From: Mogibacterium sp.
Lineage (GTDB): Bacteria > Bacillota > Clostridia > Peptostreptococcales > Anaerovoracaceae
Assembly (NCBI GenBank): GCA_017431685.1
Contig: JAFRKO010000031.1
Span: 1-61,957 of the forward strand
Length of the DNA: 61,957 bases
Direction: 5' to 3'
A program made the translations under genes and the position numbers. Below, one piece after another: positions 8,000 through 16,364 of this stretch. Under the pieces are notes generated by a model. That model did not search any database. It was not told where the DNA came from and saw only the letters and a list, made by a program, of their open reading frames with translations. Each line of letters begins with the position of its first letter. Position 1 is the first letter of the stretch.

Positions 8000-8272
8000 C
8001 TACAAGTCGCATGCTTTCTCAAATCTGTACTTCTGCTTCACATCCGGATATTTCTCGCGGTCGACTTCGCTGAGGAACATCCCAAGAGGACGCACGTACA
8101 TTCCGCCGTCGTCGTAAAGCGGTCTGTAGACCATCATGGGTTCACGCGTCTCACTGTGAGTTGCAACTCCAACGATCTCATAGAGATACTTATTGGCCGC
8201 ACGCTCCTCGTCACTCAGCACCTCGCGCTTGAAATGCTGCACTATATCACCCGGTTTAAATCTGTTTTCCAT
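8000..8272 (-). CDS. DUF1653 domain protein
   Basis: A 90-residue protein: FKPGDIVQHFKRE...YLYEIVGVATHSETREPMMVYRPLYDDGGMYVRPLGMFLSEVDREKYPD matches DUF1653, a small SH3-like beta-barrel domain of unknown function found widely in bacteria. The start at 8272 is preferred, since GAGG lies eight bases upstream, while the ATG two codons earlier is too close to it. The gene ends seven bases before the ThpR start. Confidence 0.85.
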   Translation of the reverse strand: MENRFKPGDIVQHFKREVLSDEERAANKYLYEIVGVATHSETREPMMVYRPLYDDGGMYVRPLGMFLSEVDREKYPDVKQKYRFEKACDL

Positions 8273-8288
8273 CACCATATCCTCATCG

Positions 8289-8669
8289 TTATTTCATCCC
8301 CATCATCATTCCCAGCACGAACGGCACGAGCCAGATCACCCATACCACGATGCTGAATCTGTGGAATGTGTGCATCGCTTTCTCATCTTTGCGCACAAGA
8401 ACGACAGTCGCCCATACCGCATGGATCATCATGAGTATGATAGCGATCATGCCGGTGATCCCATGCGCGCCCATGAGTCCGCCGCCAGAACCATCTGCCA
8501 GCCTGGACATCATCATGGTGCCTGTCGTATCAGCGCAAAGGCCGAGCCAGAAGAATATCAGGTGGGCAGGCCTGAGCACCTTAGCCCTGTGCTCCGACCA
8601 CACGCCTATCGTATAGAAAACAAGTGCAAGTGTAATGGCTATAACAGCCTTCATCAGTAATGGTGACAT
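8289..8669 (-). CDS. HsmA/TIGR03987-type four-helix membrane protein
   Basis: About 126 residues with four predicted membrane helices: LLMKAVIAITLALVFYTIGV, LIFFWLGLCADTTGTMMM, GITGMIAIILMMIHAVWATVV and FSIVVWVIWLVPFVLGMMMG. The conserved EHRAKVLRPAHLIFFWLGLCADTTGT segment fits TIGR03987, whose function is unknown. The ATG at 8669 is a normal start; a GTG at 8678 overlaps the rhomboid stop in GTGA fashion and is an equally reasonable start. Its His residues suggest a possible haem or metal role, but that is inference. Confidence 0.7.
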   Translation of the reverse strand: MSPLLMKAVIAITLALVFYTIGVWSEHRAKVLRPAHLIFFWLGLCADTTGTMMMSRLADGSGGGLMGAHGITGMIAIILMMIHAVWATVVLVRKDEKAMHTFHRFSIVVWVIWLVPFVLGMMMGMK

Positions 8670-8674
8670 AATGA

Positions 8675-9241
8675 TCACGCTTTCTTATTCAGTGTGTACC
8701 CTGCGACAGCGCCGACGATTCCGCCGACAATGTGCGCCATGTTGGAGATATTGTCTGCTACAAACAGCCCCTCGTATACCTGCTGGCCGATGAATATGAT
8801 CGCGACCAATATTACAGTCAGCGGAATTTCGCCCTCTTTGAAGCTAGTGAATGAGGTCATCAGTATGAACGCGAACACAACTGAGCTTGCTCCGCATAAT
8901 CCCACGCCCGGGAAAAGCAGCCAGTTAGCGAGGCCTGCCATCAGACCGGTTATGAGGATCACCTCAATGATCGCCCTTGAACCGTACTTCTCCTCGAGCA
9001 TCGGTCCAAGAAGCAGTATGTACATCATGTTGCTGATGTAGTGGCTCCAGCCCGAGTGCCCCAGCACGTGCGTAAAGAATCTGACATACGTCAGCGGCGA
9101 AGCCAGCGACGAGTGATATGTCAGGAACAGCAATTGATTGCTGAGTCCGGCGGTCAGGTAGTTCGCGACCATTACGCCGAAGCTTATGATCACGAAGCCC
9201 AGAACAATCGGTGAATTGAATGTTATACGTTTCTTTTTCAT
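8675..9241 (-). CDS. Rhomboid-family intramembrane serine protease
   Basis: A 188-residue membrane protein with about six helices. GWSHYISNMMYILLLGPMLEEKYG matches the conserved HxxxN helix, GLCGASSVVFAFI carries the catalytic Ser (GASS rather than the usual GxSG), and NISNMAHIVGGIVGAVAG carries the catalytic His. Length and topology are those of minimal bacterial rhomboids. Substrates are unknown. It starts four bases after the HAD stop and overlaps the next gene, so it is part of a transcript with both. Confidence 0.88.
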   Translation of the reverse strand: MKKKRITFNSPIVLGFVIISFGVMVANYLTAGLSNQLLFLTYHSSLASPLTYVRFFTHVLGHSGWSHYISNMMYILLLGPMLEEKYGSRAIIEVILITGLMAGLANWLLFPGVGLCGASSVVFAFILMTSFTSFKEGEIPLTVILVAIIFIGQQVYEGLFVADNISNMAHIVGGIVGAVAGYTLNKKA

Positions 9242-9244
9242 TGT

Positions 9245-10099
9245 TTATTCCGCCTTGTCGTGGTCCGCTGCTGTTTTGTCAATAAAGCTTTTTATGAGCC
9301 TGTCCATTTCAGAGCCCTCTGTGTAATCCGCCGGAGCGTAGTACCCTATCCTGTTCTCGTCCATCAGCTTGAGCACCCTGCGCTTGTCGCCGCTCATCGG
9401 GTCATAGACACCGACCGAATATCCGCCATAGGAGTTGACCAGCTTCATGCAAGGTATGTCAGTCTCGCTGTCCCCGATGTATACCATGTTACTGAACGGT
9501 ACGCGGATCTCTTCCGGCGGGAAGTAGTCATTCACGGCCGGATCATTCACATCCAGCACGCCCTTGGAGATCCTGAACAGATACTGTGTCTTGCTGGTGT
9601 AATTGACGACCTGCGCAGGCCATATCGCGACGCCATCCTCGTCATAGAAGAATGAGCTCGCGTAGATCATAGTGAACTTGTCTGCGATGCAGGTGCCCTC
9701 TATCATCTCCTTGAGACCGGACGACAGGATGTAATGTTCAACTGTTACGCCCCGCTCTTCGCCGTAGCGGCAAATGCGGTCGAACCACTCGCTGACGCCA
9801 TCGTAGAGTTCGACCTTTGCGCCATAACCCGCCAGCATGTCGCGCCTGAATATCTCCTTGCCGCGCGCGCCTTTTAACATCAGGTACATCCACGCGAGGT
9901 TCGAGTCCATACAGTTGGCGCGCGCCAGATCCATGGTCTCCTTCCAGAACTCGTCCTGATTCTCATACTGGATCGCCTGAAGATAGCCCTGCGCCTGCAT
10001 GTTGTCGGGCGAGAGCGTTTTATCAAAGTCGTAACAGATCGCCATTACAGGTTTTCTGCCGCCTGTTTTTTCTATATTCAATGTATTATCTTTATTCAT
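9245..10099 (-). CDS. HAD-superfamily hydrolase
   Basis: A 284-residue protein. Motif I is CYDFDKTLSP (DxD with nucleophile Asp), motif II is YILSSG, and motif IV is VYIGDSETDIPCMKLV. It is larger than a minimal HAD phosphatase, with a helical cap between motifs I and II, and resembles phosphoserine-phosphatase-like HADs. There is no signal peptide. Substrate unknown, most likely a small phosphate ester. The first 17 residues are a variable tail before the domain. Confidence 0.8.
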   Translation of the reverse strand: MNKDNTLNIEKTGGRKPVMAICYDFDKTLSPDNMQAQGYLQAIQYENQDEFWKETMDLARANCMDSNLAWMYLMLKGARGKEIFRRDMLAGYGAKVELYDGVSEWFDRICRYGEERGVTVEHYILSSGLKEMIEGTCIADKFTMIYASSFFYDEDGVAIWPAQVVNYTSKTQYLFRISKGVLDVNDPAVNDYFPPEEIRVPFSNMVYIGDSETDIPCMKLVNSYGGYSVGVYDPMSGDKRRVLKLMDENRIGYYAPADYTEGSEMDRLIKSFIDKTAADHDKAE

Positions 10100-10178
10100 C
10101 TCTAAAGTTTCCCCGTCTCCCTAACCTTATTGATCCTTAGTTAAATATCCGCATTCAGGCCGAAATTCAGCGCGTTCA

Positions 10179-11065
10179 CTATTCTGTTCCCAGTTTGCTC
10201 TTTTTATTCAGGACGTAGATCAGCAGCAGGATCAGCACTGTGACCAGTACGGTCGTAGATAATGAACCCTGCAGTCCGTATGTATGACTGAAAAAGGTCT
10301 GATTGTAATTGGCCGTACCCTTGATGATGCCCTGAAATTTACTGCAGAGGCTCCCATTATGAACGACTGGGTATAGTTCCAGCCGGTATGCACGCCGCAT
10401 GTGACCCAGAAGTTTCCTTCCCATTTCATCAGCAGGCAGAAGAACACACCGATCAGAAATATATTCAGACAGTACACCGGCTCGAAACCGTAAATTTCCA
10501 TGTTGAGTACATGATGAAATATGAACAGCATGCCGCTGACAAAGCAGACAACATCCCAGCTGTGTTTCTCACCAAGAACTGCGGGTACATAACCTCTCAG
10601 CAGCATCTCCTCAGCTGAACACTGTATAAAAACAAGCGGGATAAGCGGTATCAGATGCCAGTCAAATCCGTTGTAGGAGAAAACGGTCGTTCCTGAGATC
10701 CACGATGCCAGATTCAGAATGCTGATACAGACAAACCCAAGTAAAAGCCCGATACCCACTGATTTGAGTTTTCTGAGAAAACTGCCCTCTTTGAATATGT
10801 AAAGTGCGCCGGGACATGTAAGACGCATGAATAACAGTGTAAAAATAATCGGAATCAGTATCCAGAAAAAGTGATTATATAAGTCACTGAATTCATCTCC
10901 GATAAACGAAGCGAATGGATTGAACGCAAACTGGGCTCTGTACTTCAGATTCAGCCCTTCATTGTAGATCAGATATTCTACAGCTGCGATAAAAAGGATG
11001 TTGGAATAAAGTTTTTTCAAAAACTCACTGTTAGTACTGAACAGCTCTCTATTAGAATTCTCCAT
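10179..11065 (-). pseudogene. CPBP-family intramembrane glutamic endopeptidase, frameshifted near its C-terminus
   Basis: The long frame from 11065 holds all the catalytic motifs of the CPBP/Abi family: SAEEMLLRGY (motif 1, Glu-Glu), FIFHHVLN (motif 2) and CGVHTGWNYTQS (motif 3), spread over seven or so membrane helices. The frame then leaves the family pattern at about 10340-10350. The other frame continues as KFQGIIKGTANYNQTFFSHTYGLQGS and a last membrane helix, ending at 10179, which is a normal CPBP tail. A one-base change therefore removes the last helix. The catalytic core is intact, so the product may still fold, or this is an assembly error. Confidence 0.78.
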
Positions 11066-11212
11066 TATTTACCGTTTTTTATCTTTAAAAATTCCAAAAT
11101 ATGTATTTATCAAACTCCACTATTTTCATTATAAGCCAGCCCCGAATCCCTTTCATAATATGATATCACATATTGCCAGCTCGTTTAATGTCAGCAATGG
11201 CATGTGATCAAT

Positions 11213-11233
11213 AAAAAAGCCGCCGTGGCGGCG
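11213..11233 (-). terminator. Rho-independent terminator
   Basis: On the minus strand this is GCCGCC, a two-base loop, GGCGGC, then six T. It lies about 26 bases after the stop of the Pr6Pr-type gene and is the best terminator in this part of the window. Confidence 0.8.
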
Positions 11234-11259
11234 ACTATACAAGCTCATAGTTAGCTATT

Positions 11260-11892
11260 CTACACTTTCCCAGGCCTATGGAGTTTGCGCATCATCAGAC
11301 CGAGCAGCCATGTAACTACGCATATGACTGCGAAGATCAGTATCCCGACCGGGTAGCCCCATGCCAGGAACAGATACCAGTCGTTTGTGTCAGGCCACTC
11401 CCCTATGCCGTTGATCAGATTATTCCCGAGATAGAAGACTCCGTATATTAGTGGCGACAGCATCACCAGTCTGTTGTCTTTGCGTGTAAATTCAACATCA
11501 GACAGGAAGATGATCTCGGCAATTGCGATGAGCGGTGTCAGGAGATGCATGAACAGGCTGCCCCCTGCAAACATAGCAGGGTATCCATAAAGCGGTCCAA
11601 GAAATGTAAGGACTACTGCGCATGTGAGTCCTACCGCTGCTGCAGCTATGTATTTCAGGCGTTCTGCCAGTATGCTTGCTCTTCCTCCATTTTTACCCGA
11701 GCTGACCAGCCATACTATCGATGCCGCTCCCTCAAACAGATTTGACAACACGGTAAAGTATTTCAGGCTGTTGATCCCGTTTTTCATAAGGGCTCCCGAT
11801 GCAGAAACAAAAATGGAAAGCCACGAGCAGGCAACCGCAATTACAAGGAAAATATTAACTATTTTTCGAAGCTTTTTTCTGTCCATCTTCAT
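11260..11892 (-). CDS. Pr6Pr-type six-helix membrane protein
   Basis: A 210-residue protein with six predicted membrane helices and polar residues between them: SLKYFTVLSNLFEGAASIVWLV in helix 2 and LFMHLLTPLIAIAEIIFL in helix 4 follow the Pr6Pr/AIG1-like pattern, where conserved Asn/Thr and His residues in these helices may form an active site. The N-terminus is basic (KMDRKKLRK), consistent with a cytoplasmic start. Function in bacteria is unknown. It stands alone with its own terminator. Confidence 0.65.
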   Translation of the reverse strand: MKMDRKKLRKIVNIFLVIAVACSWLSIFVSASGALMKNGINSLKYFTVLSNLFEGAASIVWLVSSGKNGGRASILAERLKYIAAAAVGLTCAVVLTFLGPLYGYPAMFAGGSLFMHLLTPLIAIAEIIFLSDVEFTRKDNRLVMLSPLIYGVFYLGNNLINGIGEWPDTNDWYLFLAWGYPVGILIFAVICVVTWLLGLMMRKLHRPGKV

Positions 11893-11999
11893 GAGTCTAT
11901 TACCATAAAATGAAAATGAGCTAAATGTGCTATCAGCGGTGCACCTTTTGCATCAGGATGCATGCCAGCAACAAACAGCTCTTTTTCTTTATAGTTACC

Positions 12000-12821
12000 T
12001 TACTTCTGAACCGGTGAGCGGAATTCACACGGAACTCCTACCTGACATTTGCCGCAGCCGTAGCGCGGAGAGTATTTTTTCTTCATCTTCTGAACATGCA
12101 GGTGGCATTTAAGATTGTTCTTGCCGTGCTTCAATGAAATCGCTTTTGCCGGGCAGTTTTTGGCACATACTCCGCACTTTATGCAGTAGTCATCTATGCC
12201 ATTATATTTTCTTGGGGTCGGTTCGAATTCCGCCGAAACGATTACACTGGCGAAGCGTCCGGCCATTCCCTTCTCTGTGATCAGACCTCTGGAAAGGCCA
12301 AACGTACCAAGACCGCACGCATAAGCTGCATGTCTTTCCGACCACCTGCTATCTGCATGGAAATCCGGTCTCAGGTCTTTTATTGTGTTCTCTATTTTTA
12401 CGTCGAATCTTTCATCAAGTGCAGGAACACAGGCCTTGATGCCCTTCTCCTCGAAATGGTTCCTGATTGCAGCTGTATATCTGCTGATAAATTCCTGACC
12501 CTCAATTCTGGCATACAGCCATTCCTTTGACGGATCGGTTTTATCTTCTTTGTTGCTCTTGCGTACCGCTTCAGAGAACGGCAGAAACAGTGCAACGACC
12601 GATTTTGCTTCAGGGAGCCATTCGTATGGACCAAAATAGTTAGCGCCTATAACTTCCTTACGCCTGAATGTCTCGAACAAACCATCATCTGCGGACGCAA
12701 AACCGAAGATCGGCTCATCAAAAAGAACCGTCTCGCCAATACCCGGAACATCCACGCAGTTGCCCTCGGTGTTCCTGAACAGATCGAGGCAGTCCCTTAT
12801 AATTTCCTCGTTAGTGCACAT
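12000..12821 (-). CDS. Epoxyqueuosine-reductase-like 4Fe-4S protein
   Basis: About 273 residues from MCTNEEIIRD. A mid-protein RWSERHAAYACGLGTFGLSRGLITEKGMAGRFASVI segment matches the substrate and cobalamin-binding core of QueG-type proteins, followed by CIKCGVCAKNCPAKAI (a 4Fe-4S set) and a further CHLHVQ / CGKCQVGVPC set. It is shorter than QueG (about 350) and lacks its C-terminal HEAT repeats, so it is a QueG-like paralogue common in anaerobes, with unproven function. It is cytoplasmic. Confidence 0.7.
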   Translation of the reverse strand: MCTNEEIIRDCLDLFRNTEGNCVDVPGIGETVLFDEPIFGFASADDGLFETFRRKEVIGANYFGPYEWLPEAKSVVALFLPFSEAVRKSNKEDKTDPSKEWLYARIEGQEFISRYTAAIRNHFEEKGIKACVPALDERFDVKIENTIKDLRPDFHADSRWSERHAAYACGLGTFGLSRGLITEKGMAGRFASVIVSAEFEPTPRKYNGIDDYCIKCGVCAKNCPAKAISLKHGKNNLKCHLHVQKMKKKYSPRYGCGKCQVGVPCEFRSPVQK

Positions 12822-12909
12822 CTCAGTCCCCATTCCCATTTCTGCACTTTTGGATTGTGCTGTACGCTATTTTTTCGTGGCTTTTGTTTTCGCGGATTTG
12901 TGCGGTCCC

Positions 12910-13827
12910 TTACCACTCGCGGATGATCTCGCTAAGTTTGTTGTCTATGTCTATCCTGACTGCCTTGCATTCCTTCGGATATTCCCGCCCTGCTTTGAAC
13001 GCCAGCGACATCAGGTCTGCGCCAACCGGAAGCATTATTTTAAGGAGCGACTCAGGGAAAACGAAGTGTGTGCCATGCTCGTATATCAGTGAAAGATAGG
13101 TGGAGTCGTGAGGCTTTTCTGCGAGCCTCTCCTCCATCCTGCGGATATACTTGCATGTATCCCACAGCACGTCATCCTCAGCGCCTACGAATACGATCCT
13201 GCCCTTGATATTCTCGACCTTGATTTTCTCTGACTCCTGCAGAGGATGTCTGCGCTCCGACTCGTCGAAGAGCTTTCTGGAAGCAACCAGATCCTTGCCG
13301 GCCTTGCCTTCCGCCTCTATTTCCTTCCAATATTCCGGATGCCTGTAGGCAAAAGGCAGATACGAAAGCGGTTCACCCTTCCACGAGACGGTAGATTCTC
13401 CGTCGCCCGGCCTCTCGCGCATGCCATCCTTATTGTCACGGTAAAAACCTTCCATGATAAAGTCTGATGGCGACATCGCGATCGTAAGCGTGATATCCGG
13501 GTAATATGAGGCTGCCACGAGCGCCAGCATGCCGGTCGTTGAAGCACCGGCAATTCCTAGCTTATTTATGCCGCGCGATCTCAGAAAACTGATCGCAGCT
13601 CCGAACCTCTCAAGCGGGTAGTTATGATGGCCGTAATCCTTTTGGGCCGGTGACATAGCAAGCGCATGGCATCCCAGTCCGTGTATCCACTTTACGCCGC
13701 TTTTCGCCAGTCTGTCGTCAGAACTGTCGCCCAGCATGAGTATCATCGCCTTGTCTGTCGGCTTGCTATTTGGATAATAAGCACCGTAGAAGCCGTCGAT
13801 CTCCGGCGTCTTTGACTCTATTTTCAT
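12910..13827 (-). CDS. Acyl-CoA thioester hydrolase/BAAT C-terminal-type alpha/beta hydrolase
   Basis: About 305 residues from MKIESKTPEIDGFYG at 13827, with GAGG about seven bases upstream; the longer frame runs back into the preceding gene in a shadow frame. The nucleophile elbow is GIAGASTTGMLALVAA (G-x-S-x-G), a VGAEDDVLWDT segment gives the acid residue, and EHGTHFVFP the late His. A separate AYRHPEYWKEIEAEGKAG insert sits between them, as in BAAT-C-type hydrolases. Substrate not known; the start is coupled to the stop of the upstream gene. Confidence 0.65.
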   Translation of the reverse strand: MKIESKTPEIDGFYGAYYPNSKPTDKAMILMLGDSSDDRLAKSGVKWIHGLGCHALAMSPAQKDYGHHNYPLERFGAAISFLRSRGINKLGIAGASTTGMLALVAASYYPDITLTIAMSPSDFIMEGFYRDNKDGMRERPGDGESTVSWKGEPLSYLPFAYRHPEYWKEIEAEGKAGKDLVASRKLFDESERRHPLQESEKIKVENIKGRIVFVGAEDDVLWDTCKYIRRMEERLAEKPHDSTYLSLIYEHGTHFVFPESLLKIMLPVGADLMSLAFKAGREYPKECKAVRIDIDNKLSEIIREW

Positions 13828-13828
13828 T

Positions 13829-14311
13829 TTATTTCGCCTCTGCGTCCGGAGCTTTCTTTGTCTCTGCATCCGTGTCAGCTGCAGACTTATCCCCTGCTTC
13901 TGCAGCCTTTGCCTTATCGCTTGTCTGCGCATGTTTAGGCATCGGCGGTCCGCTTCTCGTTACAGCTCTTTTGCGCTTTATCGCCGTCATTATGATGAAT
14001 ATGAGTACTCCGGATATAAAGAGCGTGCCTCCGATCAGATAAAGCAGGTTGGTCAGAACGCTGACAAGCTGCAAGGTTGAGGCTTTATAGCCAAGCCAGA
14101 TGAGCAGAGCTCCGAGTGCTGCTGTATCAAGACCTCTTATGAACTTTCTGACCCCATCGAGAAGCAGGTTAATGATTACCAACGCTAAAACACCGCCTAT
14201 GATGTATAGCATGAGTTTTGATTCAAACGAGCCAGCCTTTCCGCTCATTGTGGAGATTAGCGATCCAAACATACTGTGACCTCCGTTCATATGCGATGCT
14301 ACATCGCTCAT
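13829..14311 (-). CDS. Membrane protein with Ala/Lys/Asp-rich tail, unknown
   Basis: A 160-residue protein with three predicted membrane helices (LMLYIIGGVLALVIINLLL, AALGALLIWLGYKAS, LLYLIGGTLFISGVLIFIIMTA) followed by a hydrophilic tail of about 45 residues rich in Ala, Lys, Asp and Glu and probably disordered. No family was recognised. The N-terminal His/Met/Gly-rich SHMNGGHSMFGS stretch is odd. Its stop overlaps the ribosome site of the BAAT-like gene. Confidence 0.55.
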   Translation of the reverse strand: MSDVASHMNGGHSMFGSLISTMSGKAGSFESKLMLYIIGGVLALVIINLLLDGVRKFIRGLDTAALGALLIWLGYKASTLQLVSVLTNLLYLIGGTLFISGVLIFIIMTAIKRKRAVTRSGPPMPKHAQTSDKAKAAEAGDKSAADTDAETKKAPDAEAK

Positions 14312-14332
14312 CTGTGACTGCTTGTTATAATT

Positions 14333-14899
14333 CTATTTCTTTGTTATCCAAAGTATCTCAGGAGGATGATTCTTCTGATTGAGCAGGCTGACATACGCTA
14401 CGTGGAACCTTTTGGGGGCGAGAGACTCCGCCCATTCAAGGACAGCCTTTTTTTCTTCTGCGCCTTCCTCATGACCATCGCACATCACAACAGTCACGAT
14501 GCCGCCGGGACGGATGGTCCTCAGCGCGCAGCCGAGGCCCTCAAGGGTCGCCGCCGCCGTCGTAGTGATGCTGTGATCCCCTCCCGGAAGATAGCCCAGA
14601 TTGAAAACCACTGCGGCGGCGCTTTTCTCCGGTATATGCTCGCTCATCGAAACGAACGACTGCATCACCGGATGCACGTTATTGAAGCCGTGCGACCTCA
14701 GTCTTGCCTCTGTCAGCAGATGTGCGTTTTTCTGGATGTCGAAAGCATAAACACTGCCCTCGCTCCCTACCGCTCGCGCAAGCACTACAGTATCCTGCCC
14801 CGTGCCGCATGTCGCGTCAACGACCGTGTCGCCGTGCTTTATATATGTCAGCGTAACTGACATCGCCAGTTCCGTTGTTCGGGTTATAAGATTGCTCAT
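14333..14899 (-). CDS. mnmM: tRNA wobble-uridine methyltransferase MnmM (YtqB-like)
   Basis: A 188-residue class I SAM methyltransferase. DATCGTGQDTVVLA is motif I, VYAFDIQ motif II, and VVFNLGYLPGGDHSI is the NLGYLPGGD signature of the YtqB/MnmM family. This family carries out the last methylation of 5-aminomethyl-2-thiouridine to mnm5s2U in tRNA of many Gram-positive bacteria. Length is as expected. It is a cytoplasmic housekeeping gene. Confidence 0.85.
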   Translation of the reverse strand: MSNLITRTTELAMSVTLTYIKHGDTVVDATCGTGQDTVVLARAVGSEGSVYAFDIQKNAHLLTEARLRSHGFNNVHPVMQSFVSMSEHIPEKSAAAVVFNLGYLPGGDHSITTTAAATLEGLGCALRTIRPGGIVTVVMCDGHEEGAEEKKAVLEWAESLAPKRFHVAYVSLLNQKNHPPEILWITKK

Positions 14900-14943
14900 G
14901 ACTGATTCAGATCACTGTCAATTCAGACAGCATCAGACTCTGC

Positions 14944-15417
14944 TTACTTCTTGAGCGGCATGAGCTCATACGGCTGCACCTTTGCGAACTCATCGAGTGT
15001 GAGCTCTACCAGATATCCGCCGCCACCGCCGTTGATAACAACTGTCTCCATATCACCTGCGCACTCATCAAAAATCACTCTGAACTGATTCTTCATTCCC
15101 AGAGGTGAAGTGCCGCCATGCATGTAGCCTGTCAGGCTCTTGAGCTCGACCGGTTTGATCATCTCGAGAGCATGCTCGCCGAGCGCTCTTGCTGTCTGTC
15201 TCTGCGAGAGCTTTGCCAGTGCAGGAACTACGAATACATAAACGCTCTTTGTGGTATCACCTCTCATTACGAGAGTCTTGAACAGTCTTGATGCCTTGTC
15301 AGCTCCGATGGCATTGAAATAGTCTTCGCCGCTGATCGCTCCCGGCGCCTCAAGGAATTCATACTTTGCGTTTACTGCGTCAAGTGCTTCAGTTGCAGGT
15401 GTTGTGATTTTTCCCAT
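14944..15417 (-). CDS. ybaK: Cys-tRNA(Pro) deacylase YbaK
   Basis: A 157-residue protein of the YbaK/ProX editing family. It has the VFVVPALAKLSQRQTARALG region, the central Lys in KTLVMRGDTTK, and the GYMHGGTSPLGMKNQFRVIFDE segment with the GGxSPxG signature. It hydrolyses Cys mischarged on tRNA(Pro). Length matches E. coli YbaK. It belongs to the housekeeping set with MnmM just downstream. Confidence 0.88.
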   Translation of the reverse strand: MGKITTPATEALDAVNAKYEFLEAPGAISGEDYFNAIGADKASRLFKTLVMRGDTTKSVYVFVVPALAKLSQRQTARALGEHALEMIKPVELKSLTGYMHGGTSPLGMKNQFRVIFDECAGDMETVVINGGGGGYLVELTLDEFAKVQPYELMPLKK

Positions 15418-15441
15418 TTTGATCTCCTTTTCTCTCTTATT

Positions 15442-15497
15442 GGGGCCTTATTGGGAACAGGCCCCGTTAATCATCTATAACGGGAACTGTCCCCGTT
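15442..15497. repeat. GC-rich palindromes between ybaK and the MazG-like gene
   Basis: GGGGCCT at 15442-15448 pairs with AGGCCCC at 15459-15465. A second palindrome, AACGGGAACTGTCCCCGTT, lies at 15479-15497 (eight of nine arm positions match). No T-run follows on either strand, so these are not ordinary terminators. The ACTGT core recurs at 17321-17335 and 17917-17931. Confidence 0.65.
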
Positions 15498-15506
15498 AGG
15501 AATAGC

Positions 15507-15836
15507 TTACTTTTTCTTCAGTTCAGTATATTTCTCCGCGCTGCCTTTCGCAAGCTCAACCGGATACTTAGCTTCATTTTTATCCATTTTGCTGTTGATG
15601 ATCTCATCCTCATTGAGTCCAAGCTCATCGAGCATATTGCGGCAGTACACCATCACATCCGCCAGCTCCTCCTTCACATGGGCGATATCGAAGTCCGTAT
15701 CGCTCCACTGAAAGCACTCCAGGAGCTCGTTAGCTTCTATCGAAATGCTCTTGGCGAGGTTCGCAGGAGTGTGATACTGCTCCCACTCCCTGTCAGATGT
15801 GAATCGTCTGATCCTGTCTATAGTTTCCTGTTTCAT
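15507..15836 (-). CDS. MazG-like nucleotide pyrophosphohydrolase
   Basis: A 109-residue all-alpha NTP-PPase. SIEANELLECFQW supplies the ExxE metal motif and VKEELADVMVYCRNM the ExxD motif, as in RS21-C6/dCTPase-like MazG proteins. It would hydrolyse (d)NTPs to monophosphate and pyrophosphate and acts as a house-cleaning enzyme. A clear paralogue (35531-35845) shares the same order of motifs, including WDQFHSPENLAKSI / WEQYHTPANLAKSI, but sits inside the putative defence operon. Confidence 0.85.
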   Translation of the reverse strand: MKQETIDRIRRFTSDREWEQYHTPANLAKSISIEANELLECFQWSDTDFDIAHVKEELADVMVYCRNMLDELGLNEDEIINSKMDKNEAKYPVELAKGSAEKYTELKKK

Positions 15837-15851
15837 CGTATTTCTGATCTT

Positions 15852-16364
15852 TTACAGATATGTGACGGTCTCATCCAGAGGCTTTCTGGAGTCGTGGTTT
15901 GCGAGCGGACCTGCTCCCTCTGCTGCGTATCCGAGATCCATCAGCATGAGGACTTCCTCGTTCTCAGGCAGTCCGAGCGTCTCTGCGGCCTTGTCAGGAT
16001 CGAAGAAATTGACCCAGCAGCTGTCCACGCCCTCGTTCTCAGCAGCAAGTATCATGTGTGTAGCAACAATAGTAGCGTCCTCAACTCCGGAATCTCTCTT
16101 TCCGCCCGGATATGTGAAAACGTTGTTTTTGTCGAATGCCACTACGAGCACTGCAGGAGCATGATAACGGCAAGGCGTAAGCTCGTCGATCTTCGCCAGC
16201 ATATCTTCTGACTGAACTACATAGATGTGCTGTTCCTGCAGGTTTTTAGCGGTTGGAGCAAGTCTGCCGGCAGCCAGTATGGCCTCTATCTTCTCAGGCT
16301 CAACAGCGTCAGCCTTAAAGTTCTTGCATGAATAGCGGTTCTTTACTACTTCTTTGAATTCCAT
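15852..16364 (-). CDS. Nitroreductase-family FMN oxidoreductase
   Basis: A 170-residue protein starting MEFKEVVKNRYSCKNFKADAV, the RxSxRxF-type FMN-binding start (here RYSCKNF), with ILAAGRLAPTAKNLQEQHIYVV and WVNFFDPDKAAETLGLPENEEVLMLMDLGYAAE, the classical flavin pocket and G-Y end of the family. It forms FMN-binding dimers using NAD(P)H. Its ATG overlaps the stop of the esterase gene (TAATG). Confidence 0.88.
   Translation of the reverse strand: MEFKEVVKNRYSCKNFKADAVEPEKIEAILAAGRLAPTAKNLQEQHIYVVQSEDMLAKIDELTPCRYHAPAVLVVAFDKNNVFTYPGGKRDSGVEDATIVATHMILAAENEGVDSCWVNFFDPDKAAETLGLPENEEVLMLMDLGYAAEGAGPLANHDSRKPLDETVTYL

Noticed and set aside
15442..15497. Palindromes between ybaK and the MazG gene as terminators
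   Set aside because: Neither is followed by a T-run on either strand, so they were listed as repeats instead.
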